From: Flavobacteriales bacterium
GTDB taxonomy: Bacteria > Bacteroidota > Bacteroidia > UBA10329
Direction: 5' to 3'
Length of the DNA: 64,000 bases
Assembly: GCA_016124845.1 (NCBI GenBank)
Contig: WGMW01000002.1
Coordinates: 1 to 64,000 of the forward strand
Position numbers and translations under genes: made by a program. Position 1 is the first letter of the stretch; the number at the start of each line of letters is the position of its first letter. The notes beneath the pieces were generated by a model that did no database searches, was not told where the DNA came from, and saw nothing but the letters and a program-made list of their open reading frames with translations. This document shows positions 1 to 7,225 of the stretch, piece after piece.

Positions 1-139
1 ACACTATGACACCGTTGAGGAACTGAAGGATGAGCTCCTACAATATCTCTTTTACTACAACGAAATGAGGCATCATCAAGGAATAAATGACATACCTCTT
101 AACTTTAGAAAATCATTACCGAATTAGTTGACTTTTACA
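1..139 (+). mobile_element. Right end of an insertion sequence inserted in radC
   Basis: The window opens inside an insertion sequence. It carries the last codons of a transposase, and about 12 bases after the stop comes the probable terminal end, gttgacttttaca, ending in CA at 138-139 as DDE-type IS ends commonly do. Immediately beyond, codons of radC resume on the other strand (Asn-Arg-Ala of the conserved YLNRA motif). The edge is placed from the point where radC homology stops and from the CA end. The left end lies outside the window, so the family (IS3 or IS481 type) and any target duplication cannot be settled. Confidence 0.7.
2..127 (+). CDS. Transposase, C-terminal fragment (integrase core type)
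   Basis: This is the last 41 residues of a transposase, open from the window edge to a TAG stop. The translation includes LQYLFYYNEMRHHQGIND, which is the characteristic end of a DDE integrase core: the helix after the catalytic Glu, with a tyrosine-rich stretch and a basic 'N..R.H' motif. No catalytic residue is inside the window. The upstream part is cut by the window and is not necessarily truncated in the genome. The gene reads toward radC, which is encoded on the opposite strand. Whether the element is active cannot be judged. Confidence 0.75.
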   Translation, partial: HYDTVEELKDELLQYLFYYNEMRHHQGINDIPLNFRKSLPN

Positions 140-562
140 GGCGCGATTGAGATAAATGACCCAGAACTCCTCGTGATGCAGGTCGCTCAGGTGCGGATAG
201 ACCACCTCAAATGCCGAACGGCTGTCGGTGATTCTGATGCGTTTCTCAGGTTCAGAATCCTTTCGTCTTCTGCCCAATTCCAGCGCAGCAATAATGCTGA
301 TGGCCTTGGCTTCACCGATGCCCTTGAACTTGGTAAGGTCTTTCACAGAAAGTTTGGCAAGGTCGGAAAGTTGATTGTTCAGACTTTGCAGAATTCGTTT
401 CGACAGGTCAACGGCCGTCTCATCGGCACTTCCCGAACCGATAAGGATGGCGATCAGTTCTGCATCGCTCAACGCGGATTTTCCTTTCAGTAGAAGTTTC
501 TCCCGTGGACGGTCGTCTTCCGCCCACGATCGGATTCCTTTCAATGCTTGATACTGTTCCAT
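116..562 (-). pseudogene. radC: RadC, truncated by IS insertion
   Basis: RadC-family proteins have an N-terminal helix-hairpin-helix-like region and a C-terminal JAB/MPN+ metalloprotease-like domain, about 220-230 residues in total. Only about 140 residues remain. Visible are the start MEQYQALKGIRSWAEDDRPR, the LSDAELIAILIGSG motif and the helix-hairpin-helix KFKGIGEAKA. The protein stops being RadC after EEFWVIYLNRA; the last residues, CKSQLIR, are encoded by the IS end. The whole metal-binding part of the JAB domain (HxH...D) is lost, so the gene is very likely inactive. The intact C-terminus may lie on the far side of the element, outside the window. Confidence 0.85.
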
Positions 563-592
563 GCCGTACCGAAAGTACGGATTGTAACAAAC

Positions 593-625
593 AAAAAGCC
601 CTGCTCCGAAGGGAACAGGGCTTTT
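593..625 (-). terminator. Rho-independent terminator of rpsT
   Basis: The inverted repeat AAGCCCTG...CAGGGCTT, interrupted by a short loop, is followed on the minus strand by a T-rich tract. It sits about 20 bp after the rpsT stop codon and before radC. Confidence 0.85.
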
Positions 626-645
626 CTATTTCTTAAGTGAATGGC

Positions 646-897
646 TTACAGACCGTTCACATGCACGGTCAACTTAGACTTAAGGTTTGAAGCCTTGTTC
701 TTGTGAATGATGTTGTTCTTGGCCAATTTATCCACCAACGCAGCCACTTTAGGCAATTGGGCCTCCGCAGCTTTCTTGTCGGTAAGACCACGCAATTCCT
801 TGATGGCGTTACGTGTTGTCTTGTGGATGTATTTGTTTCTCAAACGCTTGGTTTCGCTTGAGCGGATTCTCTTAAGAGATGATTTGTGATTAGCCAT
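646..897 (-). CDS. rpsT: 30S ribosomal protein S20
   Basis: This is a protein of 83 residues, close to the usual length for S20. The start [20 protein letters not shown] and the internal TRNAIKEL are typical of the family, which binds 16S rRNA in the small subunit. The protein is very basic in its first half, as expected. The gene is monocistronic: it has its own promoter about 30 bp upstream and a strong terminator just downstream. Confidence 0.96.
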   Translation of the reverse strand: MANHKSSLKRIRSSETKRLRNKYIHKTTRNAIKELRGLTDKKAAEAQLPKVAALVDKLAKNNIIHKNKASNLKSKLTVHVNGL

Positions 898-925
898 TGC
901 TTCTCGTAGTCAAATTTTAGGGCTG

Positions 926-955
926 CAAATGTAAATAAATAGTTTCGAGTTGCAA
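926..955 (-). promoter_or_regulatory. Bacteroidota-type promoter of rpsT
   Basis: On the minus strand, TTG is followed by a 19-base spacer and TACATTTG. This matches the -33 TTG and -7 TAnnTTTG pattern used by the Bacteroidota primary sigma factor. The -7 box ends about 29 bases before the rpsT ATG. Confidence 0.75.
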
Positions 956-1005
956 GTCGCAATTCTCAATAAAATTCAGGTCGATTTCAGCTTTGCATTT
1001 TCTCA

Positions 1006-2271
1006 TCACATATTGGCGATGATCTCATCACCGAATTCGGATGTTGAAAGTAGCGTTGCGCCTTCCATCAATCGATGAAAATCGAACGTAACGCGCTTGC
1101 TGGCAATTGCTTTCTCCACGGCATTTTCAATGAGTTTGGAAACTTCTGTCCATCCCATGTATTCGAACATCATCGCCCCCGAAAGAATGATGGAACTTGG
1201 ATTGACCATGTTCTTACCTGCCAATTTTGGGGCAGTTCCGTGGGTCGCTTCAAATATGGCGTAACCCGTTGCGTAGTTGATATTTGCTCCAGGCGCAATT
1301 CCGATTCCTCCTACGCAAGCAGCCAACGCATCCGAAACGTAGTCTCCGTTCAGGTTGAGGGTGGCAACTACCGAATGCTGCTTTGGATACAGAAGAATCT
1401 CCTGAAGGAACGCATCGGCAATACAATCTTTAATGAGCACTTTTCCCGCACTCAATGCATCTTCCTGCGCCTGATTGGCCGCATCCACGCCATCCGTTGC
1501 CAGAATGCGATCGTACATTCCCCAAGTGAAAACCTTGTCTGCGTACTGTGTTTCGGCAAGGTCGTAACCCCATTGTTTGAAGCTACCTTCCGTAAACTTC
1601 ATAATGTTGCCTTTGTGAACAATGGTCACAGATGGTTTTTTATGTTCGATGGCGTAATCGATGGCCGCTTTCACCAAACGCTCCGTTCCTTCTCTGGAAA
1701 CGGGTTTGATGCCGATGGAGGTCGTTTCCGGGAAACGGATGTTTCGCGCTCCGAAATCATCCTGCAGAATGTTCACCAACTTCTTACAATCCTCAGTTTC
1801 TGCTTGGAATTCGATGCCTGCGTAGATGTCTTCGGTGTTCTCGCGGAAGATCACCATATCGGTGTATTCTGGATGCACCAAAGGTGATGGAACGCCCTTG
1901 AACCAACGCACCGGGCGCAGACAAACGTACAGGTCGAGTGTTTGTCGCAACTGCACGTTCAGAGAGCGAATACCACCTCCGATCGGAGTTGTCAATGGTC
2001 CTTTGATGGCCACCAGATACTTTTCAATCGCATCCAGCGAATCTTTCGGAAGCCACTCGCCCGTTTGGTGGTAGGCTTTTTCTCCCGCAAGAATCTCCAG
2101 CCATTCCACTTTCTTGGTGTCTCCGTAAACTTTCTTCACCGCTTCATCGAACACCTTCCGTGCAGGTGTCCAGATGTCAACACCAATGCCGTCACCTTCT
2201 ATAAAAGGTATGACAGGGTTGTCAGGTACGTTCAGAATTCCGTTCGGATTGATGGAGATTGATTGAGCCAT
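1006..2271 (-). CDS. icd: NADP-dependent isocitrate dehydrogenase
   Basis: This 421-residue enzyme of the citrate cycle oxidises isocitrate to 2-oxoglutarate and CO2 with NADP+. The length and motifs fit the bacterial homodimeric type. Visible are [14 protein letters not shown] near residue 22, the substrate loop [13 protein letters not shown] near residue 100 (it contains the phosphorylatable Ser position of the E. coli enzyme), [19 protein letters not shown] and [18 protein letters not shown] near residue 345. A possible -7 promoter element, TAACTTCG, lies about 20 bp upstream (2292-2299). The gene is separated from the NUDIX genes by only about 30 bp but is unlikely to be functionally related to them. 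Confidence 0.95.
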   Translation of the reverse strand: MAQSISINPNGILNVPDNPVIPFIEGDGIGVDIWTPARKVFDEAVKKVYGDTKKVEWLEILAGEKAYHQTGEWLPKDSLDAIEKYLVAIKGPLTTPIGGGIRSLNVQLRQTLDLYVCLRPVRWFKGVPSPLVHPEYTDMVIFRENTEDIYAGIEFQAETEDCKKLVNILQDDFGARNIRFPETTSIGIKPVSREGTERLVKAAIDYAIEHKKPSVTIVHKGNIMKFTEGSFKQWGYDLAETQYADKVFTWGMYDRILATDGVDAANQAQEDALSAGKVLIKDCIADAFLQEILLYPKQHSVVATLNLNGDYVSDALAACVGGIGIAPGANINYATGYAIFEATHGTAPKLAGKNMVNPSSIILSGAMMFEYMGWTEVSKLIENAVEKAIASKRVTFDFHRLMEGATLLSTSEFGDEIIANM

Positions 2272-2303
2272 GGTTTACTTTTTCTGGCGGCCGAAGTTAT
2301 TTA

Positions 2304-3047
2304 TTACTGGAAATCGAAAGCTGTTGAAAACGACCTATTCAATGTCTTAACATTAAATTGAAACAATTGTGCGGGTTTGTGGGCCACACCTTTCTGCTTT
2401 TCATCCAATGCGGTGAGGAAATTCATGCCCAGCACCTTTCGTCTGAAATTGCGCTTGTCGATGGTTGCACCGAGTACGGCTTCGTACAATGACTGAAGCT
2501 GTCCGAGGGTGAATTTTTTCGGTAGCAGTTCAAAACCTACAGGTTCCAAACGCATTTTCAGCTTGAGTGCTTCCAAAGCACTGTTCAATATGGCATTGTG
2601 GTCAAATGCCAACTCGGGCACATCACGCAGGTTCACCCATTCGGCCTTTCGGGCAAACGAATTTGCAGAAGGTTTGAAATTCTCCGATTTGATCAAGGCA
2701 TAGTATCCAATGGTCACAACACGTGCGTCAGGATCCTTCCGAACCTTACGAAGCCATTCCAGATCGTTCTCTCGTTTCACACGCATGGGGTCGCCAAAGG
2801 CAGAGAACTGTTCGAGAAACACGCGGTCTAAACCTGTCAGTTCTTTCAATACACGGTCAGCAGCTTGGTCCAAATTCTCATCATTATGAATGAGGTCGCC
2901 AGGCAATTGGTAGTTCTTTCCTTCAGTATTGTCAGGGTTGTCGCGTTCGATCAAAAGCACTTTCAACCCCTGCATGTCAAACCCAAAGACCACGCAGTCG
3001 ACAGAAACATTAGGGTTTACATTAAAGGGAAGATGGTTTTGATCCAT
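2304..3047 (-). CDS. NrtR/AraR-type NUDIX transcriptional regulator
   Basis: This 247-residue protein has two parts. The N-terminal NUDIX fold (about 10-140) starts with NVSVDCVVFGF. The C-terminal winged helix (about 165-235) includes FTLGQLQSLYEAV and DKRNFRRKVLGM, the signature of NrtR-family regulators. The NUDIX box is degenerate: the region GDLIHNDENLDQAADRVLKE keeps Gly and Arg but lacks the REUxEE catalytic glutamates, so it probably senses a ligand rather than hydrolysing one. In Bacteroidota such proteins are known to control sugar-use genes (AraR type). It is the second gene of a pair, starting 3 bp after its paralogue, and faces the glucan operon. Confidence 0.85.
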   Translation of the reverse strand: MDQNHLPFNVNPNVSVDCVVFGFDMQGLKVLLIERDNPDNTEGKNYQLPGDLIHNDENLDQAADRVLKELTGLDRVFLEQFSAFGDPMRVKRENDLEWLRKVRKDPDARVVTIGYYALIKSENFKPSANSFARKAEWVNLRDVPELAFDHNAILNSALEALKLKMRLEPVGFELLPKKFTLGQLQSLYEAVLGATIDKRNFRRKVLGMNFLTALDEKQKGVAHKPAQLFQFNVKTLNRSFSTAFDFQ

Positions 3048-3050
3048 AAT

Positions 3051-3761
3051 CTAAAAGAGAACGACCGGTAGTTTTTCAAGTTCACGATCCAAACAGTTTT
3101 GGTATTTCAACTGATTGAAATAGAATAGTTTGGCAGGACGGAAATTCTGTCCTTTCAGTAGTTTTCCAGAATCGGTCAGATAGTCTTTTGCCAGCAGGAT
3201 TCTTCTGAAATTCCGCTTGTCCAATTGTTCGTCTAAAATTGTCTCATACAAATGCTGAACCTGAGTAATAGTGAACAGTTCCGGCATGCCGTCAAGCGGA
3301 AGCAGATGGTTCTCTGCTGATTTCCGAATGGCCCTAATTGCCGAATTGAATATTTCTCGGTGATCGTAAAGCATTCGGTCAGGAACGTCATTCAGATTCA
3401 CGAACCGTCCTTTTTCAGCCAACCCACCGAATTTCAGATTCAGATTTCGTGTGAAACCGAGATATCCTTTGCTGATGACCCGGTCTTCCGATTCCGGAGG
3501 CCGGTTCAGTCGTGCAGGGTCTTCAAAAGATCGGAAACGGTAAAGCGGAATTTCCAAACCCACTTGATCCTTAAGAACGCGTTTGGCCGCATCAAGGATC
3601 ATCTCGTTGGCCAATACCTCATCTCCTGGTAAAGAAACCTTCGGTTCACCATCAGAAACCTTCTTTCTGTCCACCAAAAGCACACGGAGATCGCCAGTCG
3701 TATCGTTAAATTCGAACACGACACAATCGACAGAAATGCTTGGTTTTGAGGAGTTTGGCAA
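3051..3761 (-). CDS. NrtR/AraR-type NUDIX transcriptional regulator, paralogue
   Basis: This 236-residue paralogue of the next gene downstream has the same layout: a NUDIX domain beginning SISVDCVVFEFN and a C-terminal winged helix with FTITQVQHLYETI and DKRNFRRILLAKDYL. The NUDIX box (GDEVLANEMILDAAKRVLKD) also lacks the catalytic glutamates. No ATG precedes the conserved VDCVVF strand; the most likely start is the TTG at 3761, which leaves a leader of normal length, so the start is uncertain. It is divergent from the sugar kinase, with a 17-bp palindrome between them. The two proteins could form homo- or heterodimers; the sequence does not say. Confidence 0.83.
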   Translation of the reverse strand: MPNSSKPSISVDCVVFEFNDTTGDLRVLLVDRKKVSDGEPKVSLPGDEVLANEMILDAAKRVLKDQVGLEIPLYRFRSFEDPARLNRPPESEDRVISKGYLGFTRNLNLKFGGLAEKGRFVNLNDVPDRMLYDHREIFNSAIRAIRKSAENHLLPLDGMPELFTITQVQHLYETILDEQLDKRNFRRILLAKDYLTDSGKLLKGQNFRPAKLFYFNQLKYQNCLDRELEKLPVVLF

Positions 3762-3807
3762 CTTGTTCCGGTGGTTTTTCAGGCTGCTTTAAGCCCTGAT
3801 TTTTCAG

Positions 3808-3824
3808 AGTGTCAATTTAACACT
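3808..3824. promoter_or_regulatory. Candidate NUDIX-regulator operator, site 1
   Basis: The sequence AGTGTCAATTTAACACT is an imperfect palindrome (6 of 7 arm positions pair). It lies in the 105-bp gap between the divergent NUDIX regulator and sugar kinase. It differs at only two of 17 positions from a palindrome in front of susC at 11015. That the NUDIX proteins bind it is an inference from position and repetition. Confidence 0.6.
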
Positions 3825-3866
3825 AACTTGCCTTTCTTTGCAAGCAAACAACCAAAAACTGTTCTG

Positions 3867-4721
3867 ATGATATTGATCGCAGATAGCGGTAGCACCAAAT
3901 GCGATTGGAAATTGATGGATGGGAATCGTGAGGTCGGGGCCGTCAGTACCATGGGATTCAATCCGTATTTCCATAGCGAAGCAATTATTACGACAACGGT
4001 TAGAGCGCAGGGCATGCTCTATAAGTATGCCGATCAAGTGACCGAACTGTACATCTACAGTGCTGGTTGCTCCAGTCCTGAGTTGAACAGAATTGTGGAA
4101 AACGCGCTGCGTTCAGTATTCCGAAAAGCTAATATTCATGTTGATCACGATGTGCTTGGAGCGGCATTGGCGGCCTGTCAAGGTGAGCCTGGCATTGCTT
4201 GCATTCTCGGAACGGGTTCCAACTCGTGCTACTACGATGGCAGCGGTATTTATGAGGAAATCCCATCGCTGGCTTACATTCTTGGCGATGAGGGAAGCGG
4301 CAGTTGGTACGGCAAGCAATTGCTGCGCGATTACCTTTATAAGGAACCGATTCCCGAAGGATTGCGTCAGGAATTGATCGATCAGGGACACGACAAGACC
4401 TCTATTCTGGAGAACATTTACATGCAACCGCACGCCAATGTTTACTTGGCTTCGTTCATGAAAACCATCTCCAAGTTCAAGGAAACGGAGTATGTACAAC
4501 AGATGATCCATGATGGCATGCACGCATTTTTGCTCCGTCACGTCTGCTGTTTCAAGAATCACAAGGAGGTGAAAACCAATTTCGTGGGTTCCATTGCTTA
4601 TTATTTTCAGGACATCCTGAAGGAAGAGGCTGACAAGTTGGGAATCACGGTCGGCAACGTCATCAAAAAACCGATCGATGGCTTGGTGGATTATCACTTA
4701 AAACACCCTGTGCAAGGATGA
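3867..4721 (+). CDS. BadF/BcrA-type sugar kinase (GlcNAc kinase-like)
   Basis: This is a 284-residue ATPase of the BadF/BadG/BcrA/BcrD fold (hsp70/actin superfamily). The start is placed at MILIADSGST because the phosphate-1 motif ADSGSTKCDWKLMDG must be near the N-terminus; the open frame extends 32 codons further upstream but crosses the candidate operator. The phosphate-2 motif LGTGSNSCYYDG is near residue 105 and ILGDEGSGSWYGKQLL near 135, both typical of N-acetylglucosamine kinase-like members. In this locus the substrate may be glucose released from alpha-glucan; the sequence does not distinguish. The stop overlaps the start of the GH31 gene (ATGA), which implies translational coupling. 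Confidence 0.82.
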   Translation: MILIADSGSTKCDWKLMDGNREVGAVSTMGFNPYFHSEAIITTTVRAQGMLYKYADQVTELYIYSAGCSSPELNRIVENALRSVFRKANIHVDHDVLGAALAACQGEPGIACILGTGSNSCYYDGSGIYEEIPSLAYILGDEGSGSWYGKQLLRDYLYKEPIPEGLRQELIDQGHDKTSILENIYMQPHANVYLASFMKTISKFKETEYVQQMIHDGMHAFLLRHVCCFKNHKEVKTNFVGSIAYYFQDILKEEADKLGITVGNVIKKPIDGLVDYHLKHPVQG

Positions 4722-7144
4722 GCCGACTCTACCGTTCGTTGGGAGAAGTTACTTCGGTCAGCCAAACCGACTCAGGTTTGGAATTGACAAACGCGGAGGC
4801 AATCGTCAAATTGACGGTTTACAGCGATTCGGTCATTCGTGTTTATGTCGAGAAGAAGGAGAACGAGCTCCGCGAATTGCCCTATGCGGTAATTGCCGAG
4901 CCTCTTGAAACAGCATTTGAAGTGAAGATTACGGAAGATGTGGTATTTCTCAAAACCGCCAAGATCCGTGTGCTTCTTTCTCGAAAACCGCTACGCATTT
5001 CGTTCTCTGACCTGAATGGCAAATTCCTGAATGAAGAGGATTGTGCTTTGGGAACGGGTTGGATCGGAGACACAGTTGCCACGTATCGAGCGTTGAAAGA
5101 AGGTGAACGATTCATTGGTCTCGGAGAAAAAACGGGCCCATTGGATCGCGCTGGAAACGCCTACACACACTGGAATACGGATTTTTTCGGTTACCCGACC
5201 AATGCGGATCCGATATATCTGAGCACTCCATTTTACATGGGGGTTCATGCCGATGGTCACTATGGTATTTTCCTGAACAATTCGCATCGGTCAGTGGTCA
5301 ACTTTGGAGCGAGTAATGACCGTTTTTCGTCCATTCAGGCCGAAGGTGGTCCGATGGATTACTTTTTCTTCCACAATGATTCGGTGACTAAAATGGTCTC
5401 TGATTATTCGTGGCTGACGGGAAGAATTTCCTTGCCACCGAAGTGGGCGTTGGGTTTTCAGCAATGCCGCTACAGTTATTATCCCGATAAGGAGGTTTTG
5501 AATTTTGCGCGCACGTTCCGAGAAAAGCAGATCCCTGCGGATGTCATCTACCTTGACATCCATTACATGCAGGATTACAAGGTTTTCACTTTCGATGAAG
5601 AGCGCTTTCCGAATCCGAAAGAGATGACTGCGGAATTGGAAGCGCAAGGCTTCAAAACGGTGGTGATTGTTGATCCGGGCGTGAAACGCGAGAAAGGCTA
5701 TGAGCTTTGTGATGATGGTGTGAAAAAGGACGTGTTTGTCAAATATCCTGATGGCGAATTGCATGCCGCACAGGTTTGGCCAGGCTGGAGTTATTTCCCC
5801 GATTTCACAATGGATTCAGCAAGAAATTGGTGGGCAGACCATATGAAATTCTACACCGACAATGGTATCCGTGGTTTTTGGAACGATATGAACGAGCCCG
5901 CGAGTTGGGGACAGATGACGCCTGATCTGATCGAGTTCGGTTGGGAAGGGGAGAAGACTACCCATCGCGAAGCACGGAACGTTTATGGTGGATTGATGTC
6001 GCGTGCCACCAAGGAAGGTGCCGACAAGTATTTGAATGGAAAACGCCCGTTGATGCTTACGCGTGCTGGTTTTTCTGGCGTGCAACGTTATGCCGCTGTT
6101 TGGACGGGCGATAATGTGGCTTCGGATGAACACATGATGGCGGGCGTCCGCCTGCTCAATAGCATGGGAATGACGGGAATCCCATTTGCGGGTTATGATG
6201 TGGGTGGATTCGTGGATGAAGCTTCACCAAAACTTTTTGCCCGCTGGATTTCCATAGGGGCTTTCAGTCCGTTTTTCCGTGCGCACAGTATGATCGGGAC
6301 GCGGAATGCAGAGCCGTGGACGTTCGGTGAAATAACTGAAGCCATCGCTCGTAATTATATCAATCTGCGCTACCGATTGATGCCGATGATCTATTCGGCC
6401 ATGTACCGCGCTTCACAGGATGGAATGCCGTTGGTGCGTTCGTTGGCCATGCTTCATCCGACTAATGAAAAAGTGTATGAATCGGCATACGAGAACCAGT
6501 ACATGTTCGGTGATTCGCTGCTCGTCTGTCCCGTGGAAAGCTCCAAGGAATTGGTTCGCGTTTACTTGCCCGAAGGCGATTGGTACGAACTGCTGACGGA
6601 CAAGCACTACACAGGAAATCAGGAAGTGGTGGTCGATTGTCCGATCGAGAAATTGCCCGTTTTCGTCAAACGTGGTGTGCCACTATTAGAGCAAAGTCTG
6701 GTTCAATCGACATCCGAAAAACACGATGGTGTTTTACGATTGCATGTTTGGTTCAAAGCGGAAGGAACGGCTTTGCTTTACGAAGACGATGGCGAATCGT
6801 ATGGCCATTTGGAGGGCAAATTCAGCACGCGGCAAATAACCTGTGATTGCCCAAACAACCTTATTCTTTTCGGAGAACAGGAAGGCGATTTTGCTTCAGA
6901 GTTTGATCGGATTCGAGTGATTTGGCACGGTTTCGAGGATCGGAAAATCGTTTCTGTCACCGTTCGCAATTCGCAGCTCGGACCTCGCGACTCTGTTCAC
7001 AAATGGGTGGAAACAATACCGAATTTCGATCCATTGGGCGAAAGCGTAACGGAATATTCGAGTAAGGTTTTTACCGTGGAGTTTGAGAATTCCTCTGAAG
7101 CATTTGAACTTACTTGGGAAAGTGAATTGATAGAACGCGGATGA
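4718..7144 (+). CDS. Glycoside hydrolase family 31 alpha-glucosidase
   Basis: This 808-residue GH31 enzyme most likely releases glucose from the non-reducing ends of maltooligosaccharides. Visible are an N-terminal beta-sandwich domain, FIGLGEKTGPLDRAG (near 135), the barrel strand PPKWALGFQQCRYSYY (near 240), the nucleophile motif GFWNDMNEPASW (near 390), the acid/base region RAGFSGVQRYAAVWTGDN (near 450) and PFAGYDVGGF, followed by C-terminal beta domains. No signal peptide is seen, so it probably acts in the cytoplasm or is exported by an unrecognised route. It overlaps its neighbours by ATGA at both ends. Confidence 0.93.
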   Translation: MSRLYRSLGEVTSVSQTDSGLELTNAEAIVKLTVYSDSVIRVYVEKKENELRELPYAVIAEPLETAFEVKITEDVVFLKTAKIRVLLSRKPLRISFSDLNGKFLNEEDCALGTGWIGDTVATYRALKEGERFIGLGEKTGPLDRAGNAYTHWNTDFFGYPTNADPIYLSTPFYMGVHADGHYGIFLNNSHRSVVNFGASNDRFSSIQAEGGPMDYFFFHNDSVTKMVSDYSWLTGRISLPPKWALGFQQCRYSYYPDKEVLNFARTFREKQIPADVIYLDIHYMQDYKVFTFDEERFPNPKEMTAELEAQGFKTVVIVDPGVKREKGYELCDDGVKKDVFVKYPDGELHAAQVWPGWSYFPDFTMDSARNWWADHMKFYTDNGIRGFWNDMNEPASWGQMTPDLIEFGWEGEKTTHREARNVYGGLMSRATKEGADKYLNGKRPLMLTRAGFSGVQRYAAVWTGDNVASDEHMMAGVRLLNSMGMTGIPFAGYDVGGFVDEASPKLFARWISIGAFSPFFRAHSMIGTRNAEPWTFGEITEAIARNYINLRYRLMPMIYSAMYRASQDGMPLVRSLAMLHPTNEKVYESAYENQYMFGDSLLVCPVESSKELVRVYLPEGDWYELLTDKHYTGNQEVVVDCPIEKLPVFVKRGVPLLEQSLVQSTSEKHDGVLRLHVWFKAEGTALLYEDDGESYGHLEGKFSTRQITCDCPNNLILFGEQEGDFASEFDRIRVIWHGFEDRKIVSVTVRNSQLGPRDSVHKWVETIPNFDPLGESVTEYSSKVFTVEFENSSEAFELTWESELIERG

Positions 7145-7225
7145 CACGGATCAAACTGATTTTTTGGGATTTTTTCTTGGTGATCTCGGTGCAATCTCTG
7201 CGTCCTCTGTGGTTAAAATCACTTT
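7134..7225. repeat. CACAGAG-type interspersed repeat overlapping a gene start
   Basis: Read on the minus strand, this stretch begins with an ACCACAGAGGACGCAGAG block and ends with a GATCCGTGTCATCCGCG block, with an A-rich middle. A copy with the same two-block layout lies at 19262-19352. Such two-part repeats occur in intergenic DNA of many bacteria. Here it covers the end of the GH31 gene and the first 25 or so codons of the GH13 gene, upstream of the lipoprotein signal core. Confidence 0.6.
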
